Notes: generated by a model not told the origin, from the letters alone. A stretch of 64,000 nt of DNA from Aedes albopictus (GCF_035046485.1 NC_085138.1:295226256-295290255), one strand, 5' to 3'. Numbered from the stretch's first letter, positions 31,828 to 44,430 are shown. Numbers and translations: made by a program.

Positions 31828-32440
31828 GGAACGCTGGACGAGGTCAAGACAGCCATAAGGGGACTGAAGAACAACAATGCTGCTGGGAAGGACGAACTCT
31901 CGGCCGAGCTTCTCAAGCACGGTAGTGAGCAGCTGTATCAACTCTTACACCGTATTATATTGAAGATATGGGAGGAGGAAGAACTGCCTGCTAGTTGGTT
32001 GGATGGTCTCATTTGCCCTCTTATCAAGTAAGGGCATCGACTGGAGTGCACGAATTACAGGGGCTGTCCATAAACCACGTGGTCATTTTTTTGGGACTTT
32101 TCGACCCCCCCCCCCCGCGTGGTCATTTGTCCATACAATTTTTTTAATTTGTCCATACAAAATGGTCATTGGCTGAACCCCCCCCCCCCTCCCTATGACC
32201 ACGTGGTTTATGGACAGCCCCACAGAGGAATAACACTCCTCAATCCAGCGTACAAAATTTTGGAGTTCTGTTCCACAGGCTGAGGCCGATTGAGGAGTCC
32301 TTTGTCGGCGAATACCAAGCAGGATTTCGTGAGAGCCGATCAACGACGAATCAGATGTTCACCCTGCGGCAGATTCGGGAGTACAACTTGCAGACCCATT
32401 ATCTGTTTATTGATTTCAAGGCGGCGTACGATTCTTATAT
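31828..32440 (+). pseudogene. LINE reverse-transcriptase fragment split by a MITE
   Basis: Before the MITE the sequence encodes K-T-A-I-R-G-L-K-N-N-N-A-A-G-K-D and L-I-C-P-L-I-K, then a stop, G-H-R-L-E-C-T-N-Y. After it come G-I-T-L-L-N-P-A-Y-K, E-Y-Q-A-G-F-R-E-S-R-S-T-T-N-Q and F-I-D-F-K-A-A-Y-D-S. These are the finger and first palm motifs of a reverse transcriptase like the one at 43951-44340. The Y-A-D-D part is absent and the fragment ends abruptly near 32438. A frameshift lies near 32275. It is non-functional. Confidence 0.8.
32060..32221. mobile_element. MITE with GGGGCTGTCC ends, 3-bp duplication ACA
   Basis: 162 bp with ends GGGGCTGTCCATAAACCACG on both strands and C runs inside (near 32105 and 32179). 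ACA is duplicated at 32057-32059 and 32222-32224. Removing element plus one ACA restores T-N-Y-R-G-I-T in the LINE reading frame. Confidence 0.9.
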
Positions 32441-32919
32441 ACAATTTTGTACATTAATTTAGCAATTTTGGGACACTGAGACACTATTGCAATTATCAAC
32501 GATATGCACTACACTGTAGTGTCCTTCTTGGCGAATCAATCTTCCTTTACCGGCACAACAATCTATGTACATCACTTCATTAATGAACTACAAAGAAAAC
32601 AATAGTGATGTTATACTTAAAACAACCTAATTTATGAACACAATATTCTCACCCAACTTGACCTTATATTCTTAAGAAACCTTTCTCATTACGTAGGATT
32701 TATGCTTTCTCATTACGTATGATTTATGCTGAGAAGAGTAATCTATTCAGAATAACCAAATTGCAAAAACTAGAAATTTCACCAGTTCGGTCCATTTTGA
32801 CTGGATTTCACACAATATAATATTTATTGGTCTCTCTTTCGTTCGAACGTTTGTCAAAGCTGTCTTCGAAAATCCGTGTGCCCAGTGGCAGCATGTAGGA
32901 TAAACCCCTGTTGAAACTT
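32441..32919. other. Unassigned AT-rich stretch
   Basis: No gene. TTTCTCATTACGTA(G/T)GATTTATGCT occurs twice (32683, 32706) as a short tandem repeat. Confidence 0.4.
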
Positions 32920-33590
32920 CCAGAAGAATCGCTTGAGAATTTTCTAGAAGAATTTTTATATAAATGTCCAAGAAAATCTCTGAATACATGGAGTAATGCC
33001 TGAAGACCTCTCAAGAAAATCAAGAAACCTGAAAAAAGCCTGGACAGTTTTCTTAATTTCTATAAGAAACCCCTGTAACAATTTTTGCAAAAAAAATGGC
33101 AGAGTTTCTGTTAAAAAATCTCCTGGATTTGCATCTCTTTAAGAAAAAGGAAACATCCAGTGGAATCCCTGGATAAACCCCTGGAGAAATTCCCTGAGAA
33201 TTTATGGAGAAAGCCAAAAAAACAAAAAGTTCTGACAGTATGTCTGAAGGAACTTCTTCGGAAGTGTTAGAAGAAATACAAACATGAACTTGTATAGCAA
33301 TCCTTGAAGGAATTTTCAAAAAAATCTCTTAAGAAATCCCTGGAAGAATCTCTGCGGAAACCCGTGGACCGCTTTCAAGATAAATCTCATTTGAAATTTC
33401 TTGATAATTTTTTGAAGAAGTCCCAAGCAAAATTCATGAAGGAATTCCTGATAGAATCTCTGGAGGATTCCCTGGAGAAATTCACAAGAAAATGCATGGA
33501 CATGAATGCATTCTTAAAAGATATAAAAAACTTCAAAGGAATTCTTGCTGAAATCAGTATAGAAAATCTTGTGATAATCTTCTTTTAGTA
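32920..33590. repeat. Decayed GAAGAATC-type minisatellite
   Basis: Irregular repeats such as GGAAGAATCTCTG, CCTGGAGAAATTC and AGAAATCCCTGG. They resemble the reverse complement of the 3771-4735 array at low identity. Open frames across it are repeat by-products. Confidence 0.55.
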
Positions 33591-33784
33591 AAAATTCTAT
33601 AAACTTGTTTATGGAATCCCTAAACAACATTTTGGGGAGGTCGGTGAATGTAATCGTGGAGAGCTGGCTGGCTGAAACTCCGCATGTTAATGGCTCTGGC
33701 CAAAAAGGCATACCAAACTTATGTGCAACCAAACAACTGCGCTGCGCGACTCTTCTGTGACATGCGTGCTGCTTGAGTGGAGAG

Positions 33785-34430
33785 TAGGCCGTCCCTTATT
33801 TTGCAAAATTTAGAAATGTTATAAGTTCGTTAGTGGAAAATGATCGTTTTAGCTAAAAAATGATCGTGTCAAAATTTGAAGTCCGTATCTCAAGGCTAAG
33901 TGGTCCCTCAAGGGGTCTAAAGTTGTCAAAAATTGTATGGGACCAAAAAAACATGAAATTTTTTTCGACAAAAATAAATACGCTATTCTACTAAAACCGG
34001 TGATTTTAGGACCCTAAAGGGCCAAAAATGTGCTTAGATTTGCGATATCTCTACTCGTTTCCAAGATATTGACACAAAACAACTGAAAAATCAGCATTTT
34101 TGACAATTTTTTTAGATTCCGAAGGAAACTTACCTTATTTTGTTCAATAACTCAAAAATGAGTAGAGATATCGCAAATCTAAGCACATTTTTGGCCCTGT
34201 AGGGTCCTAAAATCACCGGTTTTAGTAGAATAGCGTATTTTTTTTGTCGAAAAAAAATTCATGTTTTTTTGGTCCCATACAATTTTTGACAACTTTAGAC
34301 CCCTTGAGGGACCACTTAGCCTTGAGATACGGACTTCAAATTTTGACACGATCATTTTTTAGCTAAAACGATCATTTTCCACTAACGAACTTATAACATT
34401 TCTAAATTTTACAAAATAAGGGACGGCCTA
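33785..34430. mobile_element. 646-bp hAT-type foldback
   Basis: The ends TAGGCCGTCCCTTATTTTG occur on both strands, with a perfect 8-bp duplication GTGGAGAG at 33777-33784 and 34431-34438. The arms pair nearly along the full length, with a centre at about 34108. No coding sequence. Confidence 0.9.
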
Positions 34431-34438
34431 GTGGAGAG

Positions 34439-35924
34439 TCAATAGAGGATAGGCAGGTAGATTGAGTTGACCGCAGTGCACTCGATTAGTGTAGTAAATA
34501 GTTGATGGAAAAAGCGTGCGTGATACTCATACGGCAGTGAAACTTGGTGTGTATCAATTGAGAACACTCAACGGTTCCGTGTCTAGACCAACATGCACAG
34601 TATATAATTTGGCATGGTAACCTCACTGCACTGCTGGAACCATGAGTCGACAGCGACAGAAATTTAGGAGCGACAATGGGGAAGGCTCAACCACACTCTT
34701 CAAAAAAATCTAAGTAGATTTGGCCAGGAAACAGGTTAAGAAGATGCAGTGCAATCGCGCAAGACTGAGATCTTTCACGTTGACCCCTTTTAATCATCTT
34801 TGGTTACAGAAAAAAAATAAAAGAGTAAAAGATCATTGTGCCAAATAATGGAAAAGCACTGTAAACTCAATAATGCATTGGAACTCGATGACAAATATTG
34901 ACCATAGAACCGGTCCCGCCGTCCCTCTGTGTAGTATGAAGAAAAGAAAATATTTATTCTTCGTGATATTTTTCTAGAGCCACGTCGTCCGTTCAGCTGA
35001 GCTGGACCATATAGCGATTTGTCGACTGACCACTACAAGGCGCTGAAATTTAAGCCGATTGTGAACTGATGGAAAAAATAATGTGGGCGTAAATGTTCGT
35101 TCCGTTCCAAGATAATAAATTCCTCGTCCCGATCGTTCAAAGATTTTCATTCCGTTCTCCGCGTTTGCTGACTAATCCCAATGGAATGGGATAGTTGATG
35201 TGCGGTGAGTGAATGGATGTTTTTCTGTAACTTGAAGATGCTTCCTTTCGACGCAACTGGGGGGCGACCGTCGTCCTTGTGAGTGGAAGCATTTTGTTTG
35301 ATTTTGTCAGGGTGAACGACTTCCCTGGCAAACGGAGACGTTGGAGATGAAATGTTTTCTCAGCAAAGAGGGTTTTGTAGCTATTGGCTTTGATTTCTGC
35401 TGTCTGGGAAATCTATTTAAACAGGGAATTTCTATAATAACGCTGTGTCTGACATGTGGATTATTGGACTTTTATGTGAGGGAGAAGGTAATTAGATATT
35501 GAACTTAAAATTCTCAGTAATTGTGCTACGTCTGTGTTCGTAGTTTTCATTTATCAATTCAGGACAAACAAAATCATTAAGCAATAACAATAATTGGTAC
35601 GTTCCATCATTGCATGTCTTCCACTGCCATTCGAACCGTCATCAGTACTGTGATTATGAAACAAGATTACGTGTCTGTCCAGCATAAAGGAAATGCCCAA
35701 TCCAATTCGAAAAGGTGCAATTCTATCTGATTTTCACAATGTCGTGATTAGCATTGTGCGCTTCCGTATCCAATTACCGCAGGAAGCGGAAGCAACCACA
35801 GTTTAATAATAACTTGATGCACTTGCTTGTCAGCATGATGAATGAAATCGCGAATATAAATTGATTGGTTCTGTTTATGTCGTTTTGTCATTAAGGTTTA
35901 TGAATGGCACGCTCTATTACTGTA
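34439..35924. other. Unassigned stretch before the satellite
   Basis: No convincing coding frame, transposon end or RNA gene was seen in about 1.5 kb. It ends ATTACTGTA at the sharp left edge of the satellite. Confidence 0.4.
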
Positions 35925-38900
35925 GCAAAAGCAAAAGCAAAGCAAAAGCAAAGCAAAAGCAAAGCAAAAGCAAAGCAAAAGCAAAGCAAAAGCAAAGCAA
36001 AAGCAAAGCAAAAGCAAAGCAAAAGCAAAGCAAAAGCAAAGCAAAAGCAAAGCAAAAGCAAAGCAAAAGCAAAGCAAAAGCAAAGCAAAAGCAAAGCAAA
36101 AGCAAAGCAAAAGCAAAGCAAAAGCAAAGCAAAAGCAAAGCAAAAGCAAAGCAAAAGCAAAGCAAAAGCAAAGCAAAAGCAAAGCAAAAGCAAAGCAAAA
36201 GCAAAGCAAAAGCAAAGCAAAAGCAAAGCAAAAGCAAAGCAAAAGCAAAGCAAAAGCAAAGCAAAAGCAAAGCAAAAGCAAAGCAAAAGCAAAGCAAAAG
36301 CAAAGCAAAAGCAAAGCAAAAGCAAAGCAAAAGCAAAGCAAAAGCAAAGCAAAAGCAAAGCAAAAGCAAAGCAAAAGCAAAGCAAAAGCAAAGCAAAAGC
36401 AAAGCAAAAGCAAAGCAAAAGCAAAGCAAAAGCAAAGCAAAAGCAAAGCAAAAGCAAAGCAAAAGCAAAGCAAAAGCAAAGCAAAAGCAAAGCAAAAGCA
36501 AAGCAAAAGCAAAGCAAAAGCAAAGCAAAAGCAAAGCAAAAGCAAAGCAAAAGCAAAGCAAAAGCAAAGCAAAAGCAAAGCAAAAGCAAAGCAAAAGCAA
36601 AGCAAAAGCAAAGCAAAAGCAAAGCAAAAGCAAAGCAAAAGCAAAGCAAAAGCAAAGCAAAAGCAAAGCAAAAGCAAAGCAAAAGCAAAGCAAAAGCAAA
36701 GCAAAAGCAAAGCAAAAGCAAAGCAAAAGCAAAGCAAAAGCAAAGCAAAAGCAAAGCAAAAGCAAAGCAAAAGCAAAGCAAAAGCAAAGCAAAAGCAAAG
36801 CAAAAGCAAAGCAAAAGCAAAGCAAAAGCAAAGCAAAAGCAAAGCAAAAGCAAAGCAAAAGCAAAGCAAAAGCAAAGCAAAAGCAAAGCAAAAGCAAAGC
36901 AAAAGCAAAGCAAAAGCAAAGCAAAAGCAAAGCAAAAGCAAAGCAAAAGCAAAGCAAAAGCAAAGCAAAAGCAAAGCAAAAGCAAAGCAAAAGCAAAGCA
37001 AAAGCAAAGCAAAAGCAAAGCAAAAGCAAAGCAAAAGCAAAGCAAAAGCAAAGCAAAAGCAAAGCAAAAGCAAAGCAAAAGCAAAGCAAAAGCAAAGCAA
37101 AAGCAAAGCAAAAGCAAAGCAAAAGCAAAGCAAAAGCAAAGCAAAAGCAAAGCAAAAGCAAAGCAAAAGCAAAGCAAAAGCAAAGCAAAAGCAAAGCAAA
37201 AGCAAAGCAAAAGCAAAGCAAAAGCAAAGCAAAAGCAAAGCAAAAGCAAAGCAAAAGCAAAGCAAAAGCAAAGCAAAAGCAAAGCAAAAGCAAAGCAAAA
37301 GCAAAGCAAAAGCAAAGCAAAAGCAAAGCAAAAGCAAAGCAAAAGCAAAGCAAAAGCAAAGCAAAAGCAAAGCAAAAGCAAAAGCAAAGCAAAAGCAAAG
37401 CAAAAGCAAAGCAAAAGCAAAGCAAAAGCAAAGCAAAAGCAAAGCAAAAGCAAAGCAAAAGCAAAGCAAAAGCAAAGCAAAAGCAAAGCAAAAGCAAAGC
37501 AAAAGCAAAGCAAAAGCAAAGCAAAAGCAAAGCAAAAGCAAAGCAAAAGCAAAGCAAAAGCAAAGCAAAAGCAAAGCAAAAGCAAAGCAAAAGCAAAGCA
37601 AAAGCAAAGCAAAAGCAAAGCAAAAGCAAAGCAAAAGCAAAGCAAAAGCAAAGCAAAAGCAAAGCAAAAGCAAAGCAAAAGCAAAGCAAAAGCAAAGCAA
37701 AAGCAAAGCAAAAGCAAAGCAAAAGCAAAGCAAAAGCAAAGCAAAAGCAAAGCAAAAGCAAAGCAAAAGCAAAGCAAAAGCAAAGCAAAAGCAAAGCAAA
37801 AGCAAAGCAAAAGCAAAGCAAAAGCAAAGCAAAAGCAAAGCAAAAGCAAAGCAAAAGCAAAGCAAAAGCAAAGCAAAAGCAAAGCAAAAGCAAAGCAAAA
37901 GCAAAGCAAAAGCAAAGCAAAAGCAAAGCAAAAGCAAAGCAAAAGCAAAGCAAAAGCAAAGCAAAAGCAAAGCAAAAGCAAAGCAAAAGCAAAGCAAAAG
38001 CAAAGCAAAAGCAAAGCAAAAGCAAAGCAAAAGCAAAGCAAAAGCAAAGCAAAAGCAAAGCAAAAGCAAAGCAAAAGCAAAGCAAAAGCAAAGCAAAAGC
38101 AAAGCAAAAGCAAAGCAAAAGCAAAGCAAAAGCAAAGCAAAAGCAAAGCAAAAGCAAAGCAAAAGCAAAGCAAAAGCAAAGCAAAAGCAAAGCAAAAGCA
38201 AAGCAAAAGCAAAGCAAAAGCAAAGCAAAAGCAAAGCAAAAGCAAAGCAAAAGCAAAGCAAAAGCAAAGCAAAAGCAAAGCAAAAGCAAAGCAAAAGCAA
38301 AGCAAAAGCAAAGCAAAAGCAAAGCAAAAGCAAAGCAAAAGCAAAGCAAAAGCAAAGCAAAAGCAAAGCAAAAGCAAAGCAAAAGCAAAGCAAAAGCAAA
38401 GCAAAAGCAAAGCAAAAGCAAAGCAAAAGCAAAGCAAAAGCAAAGCAAAAGCAAAGCAAAAGCAAAGCAAAAGCAAAGCAAAAGCAAAGCAAAAGCAAAG
38501 CAAAAGCAAAGCAAAAGCAAAGCAAAAGCAAAGCAAAAGCAAAGCAAAAGCAAAGCAAAAGCAAAGCAAAAGCAAAGCAAAAGCAAAGCAAAAGCAAAGC
38601 AAAAGCAAAGCAAAAGCAAAGCAAAAGCAAAGCAAAAGCAAAGCAAAAGCAAAGCAAAAGCAAAGCAAAAGCAAAGCAAAAGCAAAGCAAAAGCAAAGCA
38701 AAAGCAAAGCAAAAGCAAAGCAAAAGCAAAGCAAAAGCAAAGCAAAAGCAAAGCAAAAGCAAAGCAAAAGCAAAGCAAAAGCAAAGCAAAAGCAAAGCAA
38801 AAGCAAAGCAAAAGCAAAGCAAAAGCAAAGCAAAAGCAAAGCAAAAGCAAAGCAAAAGCAAAGCAAAAGCAAAGCAAAAGCAAAGCAAAAGCAAAGCAAA

Positions 38901-40890
38901 AGCAAAGCAAAAGCAAAGCAAAAGCAAAGCAAAAGCAAAGCAAAAGCAAAGCAAAAGCAAAGCAAAAGCAAAGCAAAAGCAAAGCAAAAGCAAAGCAAAA
39001 GCAAAGCAAAAGCAAAGCAAAAGCAAAGCAAAAGCAAAGCAAAAGCAAAGCAAAAGCAAAGCAAAAGCAAAGCAAAAGCAAAGCAAAAGCAAAGCAAAAG
39101 CAAAGCAAAAGCAAAGCAAAAGCAAAGCAAAAGCAAAGCAAAAGCAAAGCAAAAGCAAAGCAAAAGCAAAGCAAAAGCAAAGCAAAAGCAAAGCAAAAGC
39201 AAAGCAAAAGCAAAGCAAAAGCAAAGCAAAAGCAAAGCAAAAGCAAAGCAAAAGCAAAGCAAAAGCAAAGCAAAAGCAAAGCAAAAGCAAAGCAAAAGCA
39301 AAGCAAAAGCAAAGCAAAAGCAAAGCAAAAGCAAAGCAAAAGCAAAGCAAAAGCAAAGCAAAAGCAAAGCAAAAGCAAAGCAAAAGCAAAGCAAAAGCAA
39401 AGCAAAAGCAAAGCAAAAGCAAAGCAAAAGCAAAGCAAAAGCAAAGCAAAAGCAAAGCAAAAGCAAAGCAAAAGCAAAGCAAAAGCAAAGCAAAAGCAAA
39501 GCAAAAGCAAAGCAAAAGCAAAGCAAAAGCAAAGCAAAAGCAAAGCAAAAGCAAAGCAAAAGCAAAGCAAAAGCAAAGCAAAAGCAAAGCAAAAGCAAAG
39601 CAAAAGCAAAGCAAAAGCAAAGCAAAAGCAAAGCAAAAGCAAAGCAAAAGCAAAGCAAAAGCAAAGCAAAAGCAAAGCAAAAGCAAAGCAAAAGCAAAGC
39701 AAAAGCAAAGCAAAAGCAAAGCAAAAGCAAAGCAAAAGCAAAGCAAAAGCAAAGCAAAAGCAAAGCAAAAGCAAAGCAAAAGCAAAGCAAAAGCAAAGCA
39801 AAAGCAAAGCAAAAGCAAAGCAAAAGCAAAGCAAAAGCAAAGCAAAAGCAAAGCAAAAGCAAAGCAAAAGCAAAGCAAAAGCAAAGCAAAAGCAAAGCAA
39901 AAGCAAAGCAAAAGCAAAGCAAAAGCAAAGCAAAAGCAAAGCAAAAGCAAAGCAAAAGCAAAGCAAAAGCAAAGCAAAAGCAAAGCAAAAGCAAAGCAAA
40001 AGCAAAGCAAAAGCAAAGCAAAAGCAAAGCAAAAGCAAAGCAAAAGCAAAGCAAAAGCAAAGCAAAAGCAAAGCAAAAGCAAAGCAAAAGCAAAGCAAAA
40101 GCAAAAGCAAAGCAAAAGCAAAGCAAAAGCAAAGCAAAAGCAAAGCAAAAGCAAAGCAAAAGCAAAGCAAAAGCAAAGCAAAAGCAAAGCAAAAGCAAAG
40201 CAAAAGCAAAGCAAAAGCAAAGCAAAAGCAAAGCAAAAGCAAAGCAAAAGCAAAGCAAAAGCAAAGCAAAAGCAAAGCAAAAGCAAAGCAAAAGCAAAGC
40301 AAAAGCAAAGCAAAAGCAAAGCAAAAGCAAAGCAAAAGCAAAGCAAAAGCAAAGCAAAAGCAAAGCAAAAGCAAAGCAAAAGCAAAGCAAAAGCAAAGCA
40401 AAAGCAAAGCAAAAGCAAAGCAAAAGCAAAGCAAAAGCAAAGCAAAAGCAAAGCAAAAGCAAAGCAAAAGCAAAGCAAAAGCAAAGCAAAAGCAAAGCAA
40501 AAGCAAAGCAAAAGCAAAGCAAAAGCAAAGCAAAAGCAAAGCAAAAGCAAAGCAAAAGCAAAGCAAAAGCAAAGCAAAAGCAAAGCAAAAGCAAAGCAAA
40601 AGCAAAGCAAAAGCAAAGCAAAAGCAAAGCAAAAGCAAAGCAAAAGCAAAGCAAAAGCAAAGCAAAAGCAAAGCAAAAGCAAAGCAAAAGCAAAAGCAAA
40701 AGCAAAGCAAAAGCAAAGCAAAAGCAAAGCAAAAGCAAAGCAAAAGCAAAGCAAAAGCAAAGCAAAAGCAAAGCAAAAGCAAAGCAAAAGCAAAGCAAAA
40801 GCAAAGCAAAAGCAAAGCAAAAGCAAAGCAAAAGCAAAGCAAAAGCAAAAGCAAAGCAAAAGCAAAGCAAAAGCAGAGCAAAAGTAAAGC
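35925..40890. repeat. ~5-kb satellite of the 11-bp unit AAAGCAAAAGC
   Basis: About 450 head-to-tail copies of AAAGC+AAAAGC with almost no substitutions in the interior. The only interior irregularities are extra AAAAGC hexamers near 37373-37385, 40096-40107, 40686-40703 and 40841-40852. One more lies at the left edge, and point changes (GCAGAGC, AAAGTAAAGC) occur at the right edge from about 40873. Since 11 is not a multiple of three and no phase gives a stop on either strand, huge K/A/Q/S-rich and L/C/F/A-rich frames appear across it; these are by-products. The length may be uncertain because such arrays assemble poorly. Confidence 0.97.
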
Positions 40891-43029
40891 TAATTGCACA
40901 AAGTTATTGACATTGAGAAAGGGAATTTCTATCAAGAAAAGATTCTGGACTGCATTGGAAGCCGAACTCAAGCTCCCCAAGCATGTATATGCTGGACAAC
41001 TTTGCGTTCACCGCATCGGTTATGTGGGATGCATCTTTAATATTGGATTTTCAAATCGTTTCTAGATTTAAAACTAGTAATTGAGCAATGAATGAACTGA
41101 TCGCAATTTCTAAGTGGATTTACCAATTTATTTTTCTTTATTGCTATGCCAAAGCTCAATATCTACTCCATTGGTCCAGTAAGAAAACCCAAAGCCTAAC
41201 AAGCTAAACATACCTACCTATCCTGAAAACCTACATTTGCCCGTACGACGTATTTTTCTTCAACACATATAGATTCTCCACCGTCTCGTTCCAAACGGTT
41301 TCATCCAATCATGGGACCAAAAATGATACACTCAGACATTTCGACATATTTGCCGGTACGCTCAATTTCACCCGCAAAGTGGGGGTTACTTCATCCTCCA
41401 CGCCACGGAATCGACATCTGTATAGAGCGTATAGAGAGGTGTGCCATTGCTTTTCGAAGTTGGAACGACACTACCGTTACCGGGAATCGTAAGATGTGGC
41501 GAGATGATTTGCCGACGGCCTATCGTCCCTGGTCTGGAAGTAAAACTCATTCATTAGACCACTTTGCTAATGATGCCTCCTGGTCGCGCACTTTTCTTCC
41601 TCTCTAGCTGATGTGGAAACTGGGCTGGTCCAGCCTGTCTTTTACCTCTCTAGGGTTCAACTGCGCTTCGGCCAACAAAACAGAAGAGTGATAACCAGCT
41701 AGACTAGCAAAAGCGAAATACAAAAAAAAAAAAATAACAGAAACATCAGAAATGAATGATGCCGATGTGATGAAGTTTTCCGCCCTTCGAAAGGGGGCGT
41801 ACGGCTTGCACGCTAATATTTTTTTACTTTAGTACTGAAGTTTATCTTATTATAGAACAGCAATATTTTTCTTTACAGCAAAAAAGGGCATATCTCAAAC
41901 TTTGCTACATATTTCCGAGCAGAGCCAAATAAGGTTTCAAATAAAATTTTATCAGCGTTCGCTGCGCTGCTCTTCCTTCGTTAGCAGAAATCCACAGCTT
42001 CTCGGGAAATACCTACCCCTAACTAGCGCTAATGGGAAGTTCCGGTTCGTCCGCTCATCCACGTCCTCCACCCACCTGTCAGAATCAGCCCGACGAAAAA
42101 AAAGAGGCCCATACAGACCCAGCTGCGGCCCAATCAAATGCAGCGCGAAACAGCGGGAAGATCCGGCCGTTGCTAGCTGGTGCTGTTGGTTTTCATTTGC
42201 TCGGTTTACGATTCATTTGCTGGGCTGGATTTGACGTGTGTCGTCATGCCGTGGACTGATGACGAGGCAGATGGTTTACGACGGTCTACGGGCTTTGACG
42301 AGCGACATAACTTTTTTTTCCTCTTTCTTTTTTCGTATCCCTGCTGTGCGTATATTTCGGGCAGATATGGTGTATTCAAGCCGACCATGAACTTTGTAAG
42401 GAATTCATGAGATGTCATCTTTAATCTTTATGCTGCTGGAAAAAGTTCTGTTAGGTAGAATCCTTCAGCACATCATGTTGAGGAATGACCAAAAATCTGA
42501 CCAATATTAGCAATAAGGTTGTTGTTACCCGATGAATAAATGAACATATGAAAATATCGATTTTTCAAAAGCCTTTTTTTTTCCTTTTTCTCTATTCATT
42601 TCAGGTATGCAGCTTTTTGTTGGATCTGGATCGTAAGGTGGTAGAGCATTGAATGCAATAATACAGGTACCTATTCAGTATTTAGAACATTCATTTGCAT
42701 CAGTGAAGCTAGATATGATAGATATTTGCAAAGGAGAGATCAAGAGTAACAAGCGCCTACTGCAGAATATCTGGGGATATATTTATATGAGACATTCAAG
42801 ATACTGGTAATAATGTCAAGTAATGGGAAATATCAACTCTTGCGATGTCAAGTCATGTCGGGATTACTTATTAAGAAATTCAATTCCTTGAAATATCGCT
42901 CACCAGCTGACGAACGAAAACGGCCCACGACTCATTGATTTCGCCGCCTCCAAAAACATGACCATAGAGTAAAGTGGGGCAAAAGTTCGAGTTGGGCAAG
43001 AGTTTCTTTTTAAGTTTTTGAGCTCAATT
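40891..43029. other. Unassigned stretch after the satellite
   Basis: Over 2 kb with only short, unrecognised frames (for example 41311-41607 and 41902-42234, plus strand). An A run lies at about 41721-41736. A GTGGGGCAAAAGTTCGAGTT piece near 42974 recalls the GGTACACCGGG MITE interior. No gene is supported. Confidence 0.35.
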
Positions 43030-43660
43030 CAAATTATTTCTTTCGGGTGTCAAAGTTGTTCGAAGGCTTTTTGGATAAGAGTCTTCCACTCCAAAAATTA
43101 GCATCTTTATCCAACACAGCTTCCTTTATCGATACACTTGGAGAAAACCACAGCAGACGGAATCGCAAATCGACCAAGTTCTGATTGATGGACGGCATTT
43201 CTCCGACATTATCGACGTCAGGACCTATCGTGGCGCTAACATCAACTTCGACCACTTTCTGGTGATGATCAAACTGCGCCCAACAACCTTGAGCGACTGA
43301 ATCAACTAGATGTCACCTCAGCATACGCGCAGAATCTCGAAGCAGCGTTGTCAGACAAGGGCGAGCTCGATGTGGCCCCTCTAGAGGAATGCTGGAGAAC
43401 AGTAAAAGCAGCCATCAGCAACACAGTCGAGAGCACCATCGGGTACACAGAAAGGAGTCGACGAAACGAATGGTTCGACGAGGAGTGCAGAGCGTTTTTA
43501 AAGAAGAACAATACATCACTGGCGGTAATGCTGCAGCAAGGGACCCGGCAGAACGTGGAACGTTACAAACAGAAGCGGAAAAAAACAGACCCGCCGCTTT
43601 CGGGGGAAAAGCACCGCCTGGAAGAAGCAGAGTGCGAGGAAATGGAACTGCCGTTTTCAT
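43030..43660 (+). pseudogene. RTE-like LINE: end of endonuclease and linker
   Basis: From about 43165 the frame reads Q-I-D-Q-V-L-I-D-G-R-H-F-S-D-I-I-D-V-R then D-H-F-L-V-M-I-K-L-R-P, matching the end of the endonuclease at 20101-20250. The S-D-H serine is changed to phenylalanine. A stop follows, and then the linker frame 43348-43662 includes E-W-F-D-E-E-C-R and coiled basic sequence. The copy is decayed, and its 5' half is absent. Confidence 0.7.
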
Positions 43661-44430
43661 GAAACACGGAAGTTCTACGAGAAGCTCAACGCATCCCGCA
43701 ATGGCTTCGTGCCACGAGCTGAAATATGCCGGGATAAGGACCGAGACCTCTTGACTGACGGACGTGAGGTGGTGGATGTGGATCGAAAGGTGGAAGCAGC
43801 ACTTCGATCACCACCACGGCAACGGAGGAAACGACAATGCCAGTGCAGCGGAGGACAGAAATCAACCAAGTACCACGTTGAGGGAAGTTAAGGATGCCAT
43901 TTACCTAGTTTCGAGTTGGTAATGATGGCATCGCAGCTGAACTCATCTAGATGGGCCCAGAAAAGTTGGCCACCTGTCTGCGCCGGCTGATAGTCAGGAT
44001 CTGGGAAGCCGATCAGCTACCGGAGGAGTGGAAGGAAGGGGTAATCTGCCACATTCACAAGAAAGGCAACTATTTGGAATGCGAGAACTTCAGAGCGATC
44101 ACTATTTTGAATGCTGCCTACAAAGTGCTATCCCAGATCATCTTCCGTCGTCTGTCACCTAAAACGAATGAGTTCGTGGGATGATTTCAAGCCGATTTCA
44201 TCGACAGCCAGTCGTCAACGGACCAGATCTTCACCGTACGGCAAATCATCCAGAAATGCCGTGAATACCAGGTCTCAATGCACCATCTGTTAATCGACTT
44301 CAAGGCGGCATACGATAGTATCGACCGCACAGAGCTATAGAGAATCATGGGCGGAACGGATTTCCTGGGAAGTTAATCAGACTGATAAGAGCAAAGATAG
44401 ATGGCGTGCAAAACAGCGTAAGGGTTACGG
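43661..44430 (+). pseudogene. RTE-like LINE: reverse-transcriptase fingers and palm start
   Basis: The frame 43951-44184 encodes W-K-E-G-V-I-C-H-I-H-K-K-G and N-F-R-A-I-T-I-L-N-A-A-Y-K-V-L. After a stop it continues with Q-S-S-T-D-Q-I-F-T-V-R-Q and L-L-I-D-F-K-A-A-Y-D-S-I-D-R. The catalytic Y-A-D-D is not found downstream. Sequence after 44345 has lost the frame but retains D-G-V-Q-N-S-V-R-V-T-G-E. Several stops make it a pseudogene. Its motifs match the fragment at 31828-32440. Confidence 0.8.

Noticed and set aside
40862..40890. AGCAAAAGCAGAGC at the satellite edge, resembling the conserved influenza segment end
   Set aside because: It is a one-base variant of the AAAGCAAAAGC satellite and has no viral coding sequence around it. 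Coincidence.
35925..40890. CRISPR-like array
   Set aside because: Head-to-tail satellite without unique spacers, in a eukaryotic genome.
35861..41065. Giant open frames (about 1650-1730 codons) on both strands
   Set aside because: The 11-bp unit has no stop codon in any phase on either strand, so open frames are automatic. Amino-acid content (K/A/Q/S or L/C/F/A) simply mirrors the repeat.
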